From Cranoglanis bouderius (taxonomy: Eukaryota; Chordata; Actinopteri; Siluriformes; Cranoglanididae), in assembly GCA_023630585.1 (NCBI GenBank), contig CM042544.1, forward strand, positions 21,460,756 through 21,524,755: a stretch of 64,000 nt of DNA, in the 5' to 3' direction. This document shows, piece after piece, positions 9,514 to 22,068 of the stretch. Under the pieces are notes generated by a model. The model worked only from the letters and a program-made list of their open reading frames with translations. It was not told the origin of the DNA and made no database searches. A program made the translations under genes and the position numbers. Within the stretch, counting starts at the first letter, position 1; each line of letters starts with the position of its first letter.

Positions 9514-9536
9514 TACTTCTGTAGCTCTGTATTCAT

Positions 9537-9558
9537 TCTCTCTCTCTCTCTCTCTCTC

Positions 9559-9604
<46 letters not shown>

Positions 9605-9630
9605 ACTCTCTCTCTCTCTCTCTCTCTCTC
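9537..9630. repeat. (CT)n microsatellite with short interruptions
   Basis: CT dinucleotides with a CCCC interruption near 9558 and CACTCAC near 9599. It lies immediately 3' of the predicted ptbp2 poly(A) signal and accounts for the Ser-Leu and Arg-Glu repeat reading frames here. Confidence 0.95.
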
Positions 9631-9639
9631 CTGTCTTTG

Positions 9640-12600
9640 TCTCCACTCTGCCTTTACTGTTGATCTCTCATCAGTGAAGGAAAGGCTATACACATTAAAA
9701 ACTTAAATTATTACTTGAAATGTATTTGAGCACATTTATTGCTGAAGTTTGAAGTAAAGGCATATGCAGGGTCATAAATAAGCAAGAGCAGTGCTCTGTT
9801 GGAATCATGCTCACCTTGACATGTTGCCAACCCTCAAGGTATAATAATGCAAATGTAAAAGTAGAAAGCTGATAGATGTCACAGAATTGCACATATTAAT
9901 TATAAGTAATAGTAAAGGACTCGCTTTAGGAATGCGTGCCGTGCTGAGCGTTTGAGCCATCGCTCTGATCCGCATTTGGACGCTGCAATTGATCACTGTG
10001 GCATGCTGCTTTTATTTCACACACTTAAGCTGAGAAACATGTATTCTCAAGCTAGCTTTTATAAGCAATAAAACATGACAAATCAGGGCCTAGGCTTAGA
10101 CCAAATCGATAACTCGTCTGGACCGTGAATCACGCTCGCCAGACATCGGCGTCCATCCATGGGATAGGAAGGGTGTGATGTACTTCACTTTACTGTTATC
10201 TTTAATTTAGACCTGTGGATAGGAAAGTCTGGATGAGCTCTGACTATTTTGCTTACTTGGAGAATGGCTTGAGAGAATGTCTCTTAATTGTGAGGGACTA
10301 AAGTCTTGTTCTTAACTGTGTATTCGAAATAGTGCACTTAAGAACAGCATGGGTTTTCACAATCGTACTACCAATGATTTCATACACGAAATGCATCCTG
10401 CTTATTGAATAAATGTCAGTTTGTTTTGTGTTGTTTGTTTGTTAGGTCATTACCAAATCTTATCACCATATAAATAATATGTCTAAATAGTACAGGAAAG
10501 AGTTTCCTTCTAGAACCTGCAGAGTCTTTCAGTTTGTCCCATTTGGGAAACTCTTAAAGGTTGTATGTAGAACGATATAACAGTAGTACAACAGTAGAAA
10601 GCTAAAACTGTTAAACCCTTTCTGTACACCAGCTCTTGTGCATACTATTTAGTACACTAGTATGTAGTCTGAGATAGATTGAAACATAACTGCTACCATG
10701 CACCCTTAGCAAGGGCCAGGAGCTCTGATTGTGACGTGCAGTCTTATATAATCATTGTGTATGTCTCACCTTACCTCCCCTCCTCTTTTTGCCCTGGATG
10801 CTGTGACATCTAATTCAGCTCAGGCTCCCCTGATAATGGCACTATTGATTTGGACTGTGTTCCTTTTAGAGCAGTTGTCCTCATGTCTCTTTATGCTGAG
10901 GCTGCTTCACACTGAGCTCGTCCCGTGCCCAGCCCAGCGTGGCAGTGTGTTTTGGTATTGTCATGGTGATTGCTGTCACCACAGTGGTGGATTGGGGGGA
11001 TGAGAAATACGAGTGTGCGACTGTGGCTTCTGCACGCCTTCCCACTTGCCCTGGAGCAAGACTCGTAGAGTCGGTGGGAATTGGAGGATTGCAGATGAGA
11101 TTACGCAGGCAAAGCGAGCTTTCCAGAAATGCTTTCCTTGCTACATTGATCGAGCAAAGTATTAACGCGCAGTGTGAGACCATCTCGCTTATGAAAAGAG
11201 CGGCCTGGGTTTCCATGCTTTTACACAACGTAATGACTTCATGCATGACAGGTTGCATCAAGCTTATTGAATACTTCTCAGTTTGCCTGGTCATTTATGC
11301 TTCTTTTTTCATTTGAGCTCCTATTTAGGACTCTTAGTGCAGGCATGACGGGAAAGAGTTGCTTTGCTAAATATGCTTGAAGGCCAATTTAATAACACAA
11401 TGGTGTATGTTTGTCATGAATATATACTATGTCCAGAATGTTATTACAGGACCATTTAAGACATCCAGAAATACTTGTAATATACAATCGTTGTAACAAC
11501 TGTAATATTTTCTATCAGTAGCCAACACAAACACAAGCATAAGTATTTGTCTGCTTCTGAGCAGCAACGTATTTTCTATAAGCACGATCATGAACATCCA
11601 TGCAATGATCACTGTGACTTATTGTGAGTAACTCCATGATGAATGGCTTGAATCTCACATCCACATGCATTAAACCTACAATCAGATGGAAGTCTTTCAT
11701 TTGTCCTTTTTCTGAGCAGATAGAATCTGACTGAATAATCAGGAAGCTTCTTTCTCTCGGTGCGGTCCTTGCCGTTCTCACCACTCCATGCCATGTAGGA
11801 TGGGTGTGATGCTGCGCATGCTAATACTGAAAGCAGGCCTCGGCAGCTGGGAACAGAAAGTTCATCCTCTTCTCCCTTCCCCCTCCTCCATTGGACCGTC
11901 CCCTTCCCTCTCTCCACTACTGAGCTGATGGCAGTCTTGCCGTGGTCAGGGAAGCAGCTCTGGTTCTGGGCAGAGAGGTCAGAGCACTAATGAGATGCCC
12001 AGGGAGATAATGACAGGAGTGTGAATGCGTAAATAATCTATTAATTACACGGGAGGTGCAGGATGAATCGAAAACCTTTCTCTGTGATATCTTCATCCTT
12101 TCCCTGAACCCCCCAGACCTCATCACCACCCATCACATGCGCACACACACACACACACACACACAGTGGCTCACCTCCCCTACACACCCTCTGCGGGTTC
12201 ATAAAAAACCACAAAGACACGTTTATTCAGAGATTAACGCAAAATCCTCTAGATTGCCGCATAAAAAGGTAATTTACAATATTAAACTGACTTTTATCTA
12301 TATGCAAATGACTTTCTTCCTATACTTATTTAAATAATTTATGTGAAGGTACAAAAGTGAGAAGGGGGTTATTTTTACAGGAGGAGTTAACCTGGTTAGT
12401 CTGTGGTGAAAACTATTAGTCCCCCCCCCCCTGCTGAGTTTATTTATTTCAATTATGCTGATAGTTCCCTCATGGGCTGAGCTATGGGAAGCAACATGAG
12501 GCTTATTGCACTGCTTCTCAGTGAATATTTTGCCTCAGGGCTTTCCCTGAATAATGTCAATATCAGGGCTTATGTTCATTCCTCAAGTTCCCCTCTAGCC

Positions 12601-14750
12601 GCTTGTCACATATTGTGATGTCTCTGACATGGATAATTTCATCTCATGTTGAGGTGTTTGTGCAGGAACATGGACTTCTAGCAGATGTGACGTTCTGTCT
12701 CTTATGCTGCCCAAGGCATCACTTTCCTGTCATGTGGGAGATTGAAAGCCGGGGGAGGGAATGCGGCGTATAAAGTTAGCCTCTAATAGACGCTAATTGA
12801 TTGAAGCAGCAGCAGAGTGAAAATTAAGAGAAAATAGGCTTGCATAGTCGACCTCTCGTGGATGCACAAGTTGGAGAAACGCTGTTCCATAAAGGAAGTT
12901 TCACAAGTTTACACAAGTTGTTTTATTGATATTTTAAAGTATGTTAGGCACTAATTAAGATTACACAATTTGAATAGTGTTAACAAAAATCCGACAGAAA
13001 TGGCTAGCACAGAAAAGAGAGGAGCTTAATGGCTGCTTTGTTATACTGTTCCTTTCAGATGGTCCCAAAACATAACTAATTCTTAATCTTGAAACCCCTT
13101 TTTCTCTGCAGTTCCCGTTTTTACTACAGAACGTCTGCAGGAGCTAGGATTAGTTTACTCACAGAGAGAAATCGTAAAGTAGAACCCACTGCGTATTATT
13201 ACATGTGAGAAATCATCGAGAGCTCACATTACCCAACATTCAGGCTCCTCTACAGTATCATAACCAGTGCAACAGTGATATCTGCGAGAGGTCAACTGGG
13301 TACGTTCTCAAGAGTTGTGGTTTTACTTTTCCATTTGTTTCACTTCAGAGACACGCATTTCCAAAATGTTAAAGTGTTGTTCTCTGCAGGTGAAAATGAG
13401 CCTTCACACAAGGCATAGTTTTATATAGCCCTTGTGCTCTGGTGAGACCACATAAATGAGGATTTCAGCACATCATCGTCTCTGCTTTTCTTATATCTTA
13501 CGCACCAAACCATAGTGCATACTTGCCATCTGTCAGTGTTTACTTGAGACACTGGCATATTTTTTGCATTCCACCATAGTCTCCACTGTAATATGAAACA
13601 TTTACATGATTTGCATCATTTGGGGGCATACTTTATTCATTTTTTTACTGCTGGAAATGATCTGTTTCTCTCATTCTCTTTTTTCATCTGCAAAATGTAT
13701 GCACATCGTGTGACACTCTATACATTTCCATAATAAATGCCACAGTTATCTTCATTGTGAAATCTAGATGCTGTGAAATCAAAAGGTTAGAAAAAGGCAC
13801 ATCTCCAGCACTGGATAATTGGTGATTATGTACGTGATTTTAACAAACTGATTGATTTAATGAGCAGATTATTGGCACAATGAGATACGACCGATGGCCG
13901 AGCTTCTCTCCAAGGACCATGCTGTCGTTGTGAATGACATCAGTGCGTGAGGTGAACTCACCATTAGTGATCTAATCTCCCCCAAGGACACATTACAAAG
14001 CAAAACCAGGCCTCATATCCCTCTCCCAGCACACAGAGTGTCCTGTTGTGGTGAGGACAAAAAGCTTTAGCCTGAAATGGATTTGTAGATTTGATCAAAT
14101 CTTGCAACATTTTCTCCCTTTTTTTTCCCCCCTTTTCTTTTTTCTTTTGGCTGATGATGTCATAAAGTTCCGCTTGTAGGCTGAATTGTGTGGTCCATCA
14201 AAATTGTGACTTTAATCGTGACGAAAAAGTAAATTCACTAAGACAACCACTTATTCTTTCCATTTTTGTGTTAACGTTCTTTTCCAGTTCTTTCGCGTTA
14301 CTTTTCTCCATTTGCGCGTCTCAGTGTTGTCGTCGTGTATGTTTGTCGCTTCATCAAGCTGAGCCACCACACAACATGGATGAACCACCCTGTTTTACCC
14401 CACCCTCAATGCTTTGCATATTGTTGTTGTTTTCTGCACTGTCAAAATAAAGATAGCTGTATATAGAAAGAGTGATTGTGTGATTTCACCCTTCGTTACT
14501 GTATATGTGCAAGTGAAATGTTTCTGAAATGGGTCCAGTGTAAACTGGTCTTGATAAACCTCACAGTCTACCCAAAGTGCTTTTAGCATCACATAGAGGT
14601 TCTATCATAGAGTAACCACTGATTGCATCAACTCACTTAATATTTACAAAGGGACCATTCAGTGGGTGCATTTTATCTAGATTAAATATCTACAGTAAAT
14701 ATTCAATGTAAAAAATATAGGAAAGTTACAGAGACCTTTCATTTAAAACA
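9640..14750. other. Intergenic DNA between ptbp2 and dpyd, first part
   Basis: I see no gene with splice-site or homology support. Notable contents are an alternative AATAAA (10067-10072), a stretch near 10.88-11.3 kb open on both strands, a (CA)n run (12141-12165), and complex, non-repetitive sequence around 12.44-12.9 kb and 13.86-14.05 kb that could be conserved non-coding DNA. Confidence 0.6.
12141..12165. repeat. (CA)n microsatellite
   Basis: A short run of about 12 CA units, ending at acagtggc. Confidence 0.95.
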
Positions 14751-14751
14751 T

Positions 14752-14927
14752 TCTCCTTGGTAGCTCGGTGGTTAGGATATTGGCCTACTGATTGGAAGGT
14801 TGTGAGTTCAAACCCCAATGCTGCCAGCTGAGCAAGGCCCTTAACCCTCAACTGCTCAGATGTATAAGTTTAAAGGAAAAAAAAAAAAGTTGCTCTGGAT
14901 AAGGGTGTCTGCCAAATGCCGTAAGTG
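14752..14927 (+). mobile_element. tRNA-derived SINE (V-SINE/fish type)
   Basis: The tRNA-like head carries an A box (TAGCTCGGTGG, 14761-14771) and a B box (GAGTTCAAACCC, 14804-14815). It is followed by CCAGCTGAGCAAGGCCCTTA and, after an A-run, TTGCTCTGGATAAGGGTGTC. The last part is a body motif common to many fish SINEs. It lies in the intergenic region and is fairly diverged. It is not a functional tRNA gene, because the head diverges from a cloverleaf and continues into the SINE body. Confidence 0.85.
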
Positions 14928-15430
14928 ATACATACCACAAATAAAAGTCTCAAAATGTATAATTGGTATTCTTTAATCAGCTGATTAATGTAGCTGACTC
15001 TGGTGTCTGTTAGAATTAGTGGATATTTACTGATGGCACATCTGAGAGAAACTAAGTCCCTGGGGTGTCTGTCAGTGGAAATAAATACACTGGAGTGGAT
15101 TTGGCATGGTAACTGAGGGAAATGTCTAGCCTGTTAAAGAGCACATCAGTGAGATGTATAGAGCCGACTACAACTGATAGTTCATTAGTACTGTATAAAA
15201 TATCTGCGATGAGATAGACAATAGTGTGTAAAAGTCGGTAAGATCTTGCACAGTACTTTCTAAAATATTTTTTTTAAACTTTCAGTATTTATTTGTGAGC
15301 CACTGCAGTCCTCTGTGACACTGCAATGTCAACTAACATTTTAATCTCCAGCATGATGCTGTATGTTTACTAGACATTAATATATAAACCCTTGAGTCAC
15401 TGTGTACCATCACTGAGAGTGATGAATAAG

Positions 15431-15464
15431 TGAGAGAGTGAGAGAGAGAGAGAGAGAGAGAGAA
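15431..15464. repeat. (GA)n microsatellite
   Basis: About 16 GA units with one early interruption. Confidence 0.93.
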
Positions 15465-18400
15465 GTTTGTAATGTATGCTGAGGAGATCTGTGGTAGTCC
15501 TGCACCCCAGGAGCTCCCAGCTAAGTGACTTTGGGCTCAGAGGCTGTTTGAGTATCGGGCAGGGAGGATAATCCCAGGGGTATTTTTCATCCCCTACAGA
15601 GTGAAGATATATTTCTCAGCATGGAGAATCTCTTCCTCTCGCTCAGTACACAGTAATGTGGTGGGGATGGGGTGGGGGTGGATAAGCAGAACTCTTGCTT
15701 CTTCCTCCTGGTTCCTCTTTCTCAGGGTCATTGAATGCACAGTGGAAGCTTTCTCGGGTTGCCTGTATATCATTCCACACAACATTACGTCTCTTCTCTT
15801 GGCAGGCGTGGTTGGGGTCTGTGATGGCACATTGTTTCTTATACAGCTTTTATAGGGAATTGTGGCTTATGTTTCTTTTCTCAGTGTAGGGAAACCCTTT
15901 TCTGTGTAAGAGTGTAAAAATGTGGTTCTGTACTGTATATAAAAATCCTACTTTCAAGCCACCATGTAATTGATTTACTGGTCATGAAGCTTGGCATTAT
16001 TGTACTTTCCAAGTTCAGGAGTTTGCTAAATCTAACAGTATCACTTTATAGTCATTAGAGGGGAGACAAGATGCAACGGGAATTATGCATGCGCTGGGTT
16101 AGCCATAACCATGCGTCTACATTCTGTATTACTAAAACTACAGATACTATACTGTAAAGTTAGCGAAAACATTTTTTTGCTGCGTCATTTTATTTGGCAA
16201 AAATATATAATAGTATGACATAAACCATCCTTTTTTCATCATAATATAATATTCCGTTGTTAAGTAATCTTAATTTCCTGCTCATTTCTCAAGTTTAATG
16301 GGAATCTCTGCCTCTTCCACCCTTAAGCCTCACACTTAAATTTAAGCTCTTGCTGTTGAGTGAGTGTTTAGAGAGCTGTTTGCCAACTGCACCTGAGGTG
16401 AACAACAGGGTCCAATTCTGGTCTCCCCCCCACCATCCCTATTGCTGCCCCTGTGGGCTTGTGCCTGGCCCTGCCAATTCTCTGTGGCAGAGAGGTCCAT
16501 TTGCTTTCTGAGGTAATCACTTCCATTAGCATTTATCACTGTGTCAGTCCAGGGACCACTTTAGGAACATCTGCTTTCTGCTGCACTCTAAAAGGCAGAG
16601 CTTTTCACCCTGCAGGCCTGCGCTGCCTTGCTAGAGCAGGCAGAAGTGAGCTTTACACAACCATTTATTGATAGCTTTTAGGACAAACTGAAGCATTAGT
16701 GGCTAAAACACCTACCGACCATCTCCTGAAAACAATTCAGGGTTTTTTTTTTTTATTATTTAGCTGTTTTTATCCTCACCCAATTCAATTGAAGGGCTTC
16801 CCTGAGGTTTGGCAGGAGGGACATGTAGCATGACTCTACCACACACTCCATACATACCCATATAACCTCTCTTGGCTGTCACTTTCTCAAAAAAATCTTG
16901 GCTAAACTAGGGGAAATTCCAGAAGGTTTTAATGATGCATGATGCTGCAGCCCTGCCAAATGTTTGACAGGGAAGGCTGATGCCAGTTCTTACGAGGCCC
17001 GGTGGCACTGGGCAAGATTCCGAACAGGGCCCAGTGGCAGACTGGCAGAATTAAGCAGCTGAACATGTGGCTGTCACAGAAATCCTCTTTCCACTCAGCT
17101 GTTTCTGGCAACCAAGCAAAGGGTAAGTGAAATTTAAATGAAACTAGTGGCAAAAACGTTGTAGTAAAATAATATTTAGAATTAGTGAAATAATCACTTA
17201 CCAATATATCAGTGTTTTAAAAAGGGTTAGCGATAAAAAAACAAAACGAAACAAAAGCAAAACAAAACATGCATTTCAATTATATTTTTTTATAATTAAC
17301 ATCTGTTAATATATAAACTGGAGGGAGTTAACTGAAATCTATATATAGCAAACACGTAGTGTGAAACACAGACACTTTCAGGGGATTAACATGGTGGCAA
17401 AGTTAACAAAACCACTGAACTGAACACACACGGGCAGATAAAAGCAAAAAAAAAAGAGCATTACAACCATTTCACATGACAGCCCTAGCAGTCTTCATGT
17501 CCATGGCAAGGCTGCAGAAGACTTTTCATGGCCTTAAGAGAGATATTGGACTGAAGACCAGCTCTGATCAAAACCTTTCAGCTCAAGAAAAACGAACACA
17601 CGCACACACACAGTGTGGAGGCAATTCCCAGCTGCACTATTTCTTCAAAGAGACAAACCTTAGTAGGAAGGATGTTGGAGTCTTTGTGAGCTAAGAGAAG
17701 GTACCAGCCTTTTTCTGGGCTGAAAATAACTTCCAGCGCTCGACAATTACACAGATGGACGGAGTGGTCCCACCCCCTAACGTCCACCTTCAGTCCTCTC
17801 ATGAACAGTCATGTGAGAAGCAGAGGAACACAATCTGATTTGGCACTCATAGCGGAGAATAGCTGGAGGATGCAAAACCTCTTATATTCACGATAATATA
17901 GGTAACACTTAAGGGTAGTTCCATGGCTCCTGCATAAGCCTTTCATGAAAAACGGATATAAACTTATATCTATAAAAGTTTATTGCAGTGGGCCTCAGTT
18001 GACATCTTTCTTAAGTTTGACATAAAAGCAGTGTCAAGTGTCAGATATTTTTTGACCTAAAGCATAATAGATGTTTTATGACATTTTTGGACTGAAGTAC
18101 ATTGGATAACTGACTTTGTAGCTCAGTGTATTTCAAGTATTCTTCACTCACAGTGGTCATGATGTGATGTAGCTCATTGGAAAAACTGAACAAAGGTGAG
18201 CATTTTCAACAGATGCTCTGTAGTGTCTCCTGAACTCAGAACTTGGTGAAACATCAACATGGACACCTGCAATATAACACTGTTACATAGTGAAGATTTA
18301 ACACTGGCAGTCATTACACTGGAACATTTTAATACATTTTTATGACAAGCTATTTATGGATTTTTATGGCAGTTTCATCATAGTCTAAACTGAGACCGTG

Positions 18401-18672
18401 CTATGTGACCAACACAGTTGATGTACACTGAGCAACAAGGCCAGTTTCCATGACATTCTAACATATGTTAGCTTGGAAAATATTACAAATGTTATCCTTT
18501 TGAAAAACGTGTCACTTGTCTTAGGTGTCAACCTGACATCAAAATTGACAAAAGCAGTCTTTATGAGAGCTGACACCTAGTGGAATAAACCTTTATAATA
18601 TTGAGGCATGTTTATGTCAGTTGCCACGAAGGCCTTATTCAGGTGCCATGTAGTCCAAGAAATTTTGCCTTT

Positions 18673-18676
<4 letters not shown>

Positions 18677-18706
<30 letters not shown>
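18677..18706. repeat. (CAT)n trinucleotide microsatellite
   Basis: About ten consecutive ATC/CAT triplets, followed by a degenerate copy (atgatgtcatcatg). Confidence 0.93.
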
Positions 18707-20631
18707 GATGTCATCATGTTCTAGTATTATGAAGCAAAATAGTCCTCATACATTTCATATTAAAGGCTGTGCCATAAAACAGAACTAATGGCCATTGGCC
18801 ATAAATATCAACCAGACTTCTATACACTTGCAATTTTTACAGAATGACAGTGATATAAAAATATTCAGTGTACTCAGTACACAATATAGTGAAGTGCCAT
18901 AAATAAACTACAAATATACAATGTACACATGAGCTGGTGAGATTTGATTGCAAAGGGATTGCCATCCCTTCAGGACATGTGATGTGGCACTATTGAAATT
19001 CCTGCCACAGACTCAGAATGCAAATACATACAGTAATGTAATAGATAGCATCACGCATCGTTGACTGGTGGAGCAGAGAACAAGGGGAAAAAATAAATTA
19101 TTCTGCCCCAACTTGTGTTGCTGCACTAGAATTTGCATGTTATCAGAGACAGAATATCTCAATCAAAATGTCACCCATTGCCTGCAGTCCACATACAGGC
19201 TTTGATAGCTCAAAGGGCATTTTCTGCAGAGTAGGCCTCGATGCAAGGATTTTGTCTCTTAGAAGTCACTAATCATAGGAAGCATGAAAAAAGAAAAGCA
19301 GAAGGAAAAAGAAAGAAGTGTTATTCTGCGCACTGGGTTTAAAGGAGTGTATCTGTTTAGTTCTCCAAATATCCATATCTGTATTTTCTATTCGGATTTA
19401 AACCAAAAATGGGAGTGGCCTAAACCAGAAGGGTTTTTGCTTGTTGGTTTGTTGGTTTTAACACTCTACTGCATGACATATTACATTTACATTAAAAAAA
19501 AAATGTTTTTATGGATTTTTATTACTTGAATTAGTTCAAGTTGGTAAATTGTTGCTGTTTCAGAGTTTATTTTGCCACCTAGTAAGCATGTAAAGGTTAT
19601 ATCTTCTAGAAAGGAATTACAGTCGTAAAAAGAATGTAGATGGATTTACTCACTCAAAATACAACAATTAGATCCAAACATGTTTTGGGTAAAGTATCTT
19701 TTCAATTCTTTATTTTGGAATCTTAATTCTTTCTTTTGGAACATAAAATTTAGAAAATAGCTTACAATAGCAAAATGTCTGAAATTACAACAGTTTTTAC
19801 TGGTGAAAAAATGTAAATATACTATTAGAGAATCCTAGTGTCTTTTTTGCTATGTAGGCCTGTTTCAATTCATGAATACCACTGTTCCATTATAGCCTGT
19901 TGTTGCCATATGGCAACAATTACATTTTACCATTTAACAACAATACTCGAATTATATAAACAGGTTTAAATGACAAAAAATAAATGTTAACTTAGGTAGT
20001 TTTGCATTAAAAATTAATCGGAAAAATACCACTATGCCTCCAGAAAAACTGGGAGAAAACAACAGAGGTAAAAATGCCAGCACTGTGCACATGGCCTATC
20101 AATCCTATATCTCACACTTTCTCAACCTCAGCTACATCAGCTCATAATTGGTCTTTGACTATTGATGGGTGCAGGACAAGTTTTACTTTCATTCATGAAA
20201 TTTAGCTGTTTTTATTTCCCAAAATGTAATCAGTAGTGGACTAATCTAAACCACTGTGATCCCAGTGCTGATGCACAGCTCTTGTTTCCACCAGTTGCCC
20301 TGTGGTTAGCTTTCAATTAAAAAAAAAAAAAAACCCTGGGTTGATTTTCATTCCAAGTAATGTATTCAAATTCAGTTACATCCCTATTCTGCACTGTTTG
20401 AAACAGCTGCACTTTTGTCTTCTTGACATGACTCATATCAGCCTAATCTCATAAGCCAAAGCCAGATTAATTTTTTCAAACAGAAACTTTGATTATACTT
20501 TTTTGTTGTTAAAAAAAAGACGTGTGAACCTTTTGAGTGACTAATTACAAGAGTTAAATAGTTGTTGTTTTTTTTTTTAGTAAAGAATAAACCAACAAAA
20601 ACTATTCAGCATGGTTGGAATGGGGTTGGTT

Positions 20632-20649
20632 GGGGGGGGGGGGGGGGGG
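20632..20649 (+). repeat. G18 homopolymer
   Basis: Eighteen consecutive G residues preceded by GGGGTTGGTTG. It could fold as a quadruplex, and is also a place where assembly length errors are likely. Confidence 0.9.
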
Positions 20650-21160
20650 TCTTAGGAGTTATATATTCACATTCACATTTCACACATGCAGCACATAGTT
20701 AACACCCTGCTCACACAGCTCTAGCCTATTTCATTACCACAGAGTGTGAGAACATTTGCTCTAGAATGAACTTAGATATCTGATGGATGTGATGTTCTCT
20801 TGCTGGGCCTTAATTTTAAATATCAGTGCAGTGTCTATCAAATGCACTAATTGTTCCACTATGATTAAGGGGATGCTTTGTTTTCCAACGCTCTCTCTTA
20901 GTGGTTAAATGCAGCTCCCTCTGTTGGAGAAGTGCAGCATGATATTTTCAGGGGTGAATGTGACGGACAATTGGGTTTATTAGAGAGCAGCAGCAGCTCA
21001 GTTCTTAATCAGCAGGACCAAATATCAACCTGTCCTGGCATCTTAGGCTCTGCCTGCTGGTATTTCCACTTCCTTTAAATGACCTTTACCTAGCATGCTC
21101 CGGTACATGGAAACACAAAAGACAAAGCCATTTACAAATGCATGTTACTGTTGCAAATAT

Positions 21161-21175
<15 letters not shown>

Positions 21176-21232
<57 letters not shown>
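21176..21232. repeat. (TA)n microsatellite with adjoining A-run
   Basis: About 28 TA units preceded by a run of A at 21161-21176. Confidence 0.95.
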
Positions 21233-21237
<5 letters not shown>

Positions 21238-21298
21238 TTTCTTCAATCTAGAATATAAAATAAACAAAGTATATATAAAAATATAAGCATTTTTTACA

Positions 21299-21473
21299 AA
21301 GCATTTTACACTGTTCCTCATTTACCCACTCATACACACACTCACTGCCATGCAATGTGCTAGCCTGCCATTGGGAGCAACCTGGGGTTCAGTGTCTTGC
21401 CCAAGGACACTTCGGCATGTGGAGACATCGAATTGTGGACAACCTGCTCTACCACCTGAGCCACAGCCACCCC
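21299..21473 (-). mobile_element. tRNA-derived SINE fragment, minus strand
   Basis: On the minus strand it begins GGGGTGGCTGTGGCTCAGGT (tRNA A-box-like) and continues GGTAGAGCAGGTTGTCCAC. It then has the body motif GAAGTGTCCTTGGGCAAGAC followed by ACTGAACCCCAGGTTGCTCC, and a tail of GTGTGTATGAGTGGGTAAAT type. This is a common fish SINE layout. The region that should carry a B box (GGTTCGA-type) is missing or deleted, so this copy should not be transcribed by Pol III. Confidence 0.8.
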
Positions 21474-21995
21474 TTGTTTTAATTACAAACAAAATTTGTT
21501 CGAATAAAAAGGCCACTGTCCTTAAAACTGCATGACAGAGTGGCGGTGTGTCTAATAGCATTCATGAATAATTTAATTCTACACTGTTGGCCAAAATCCA
21601 ACTTCCTAATCTACTAATTGTAATTAGGGACGATCAGGGAGTGTTTCTGTGGCATGTCCCAGGAGGCTGGATAGTCGCTTTCACTTCCCTGCTACCACAT
21701 CTCATCACCTACATTAACCAACTGGCTTAAATTGGGCTTATTGCTGTTTCTAGTAACAGTGTCTGCACCAAATGAATCATTTTGAATGCAGCACCAATAT
21801 TGTAAATCTACACCTTGTAGTAAGGAATAAAAATAGTGCCTGAATGAAAGAGAATAATAATCTGAATCCAACTTTTCTTTGTGTGTATAGGGGCAGGGAG
21901 TAGGAAGTAACCTTAAAGCAGGTGTCTGAGAGCCAAGAACTAGAGTAAAAAGGCTTGAACAATTAGCAGGTAGCTGAACTTTTAAATTCCAGATT

Positions 21996-21996
<1 letters not shown>

Positions 21997-22067
<71 letters not shown>

Positions 22068-22068
22068 A
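21997..22068. repeat. (CT)n microsatellite
   Basis: About 35 CT units with one CTTT interruption near the right end. Confidence 0.95.

Larger units (their letters stand above)
8219..9530 (+). other. ptbp2 3' untranslated region (predicted)
   Basis: About 1.3 kb of T-rich sequence with no ORF of note. It runs from the stop codon to just after AATAAA at 9508-9513. It contains matches to miR-124, miR-133 and miR-9 seeds, described separately. The end point is predicted from the hexamer; a more distal AATAAA at 10067-10072 is an alternative. Confidence 0.6.
14930..21290. other. Intergenic DNA, middle part
   Basis: No supported gene. Contents include (GA)n at 15431-15464, a CAT-repeat at 18677-18706, a possible old repeat at 17.9-18.65 kb rich in TGACA/TGTCA words, an 18-base G-run at 20632-20649 and (TA)n at 21176-21232. 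The short reading frames are AT-rich and lack homology. Confidence 0.6.

Noticed and set aside
9280..9706. Overlapping Ser-Leu and Arg-Glu rich frames on both strands
   Set aside because: They are produced by the (CT)n run after the ptbp2 3'UTR; no homology or splice context.
14761..14815. Possible tRNA gene with A and B boxes
   Set aside because: Arms do not fold into a full cloverleaf and the sequence continues into a SINE body.
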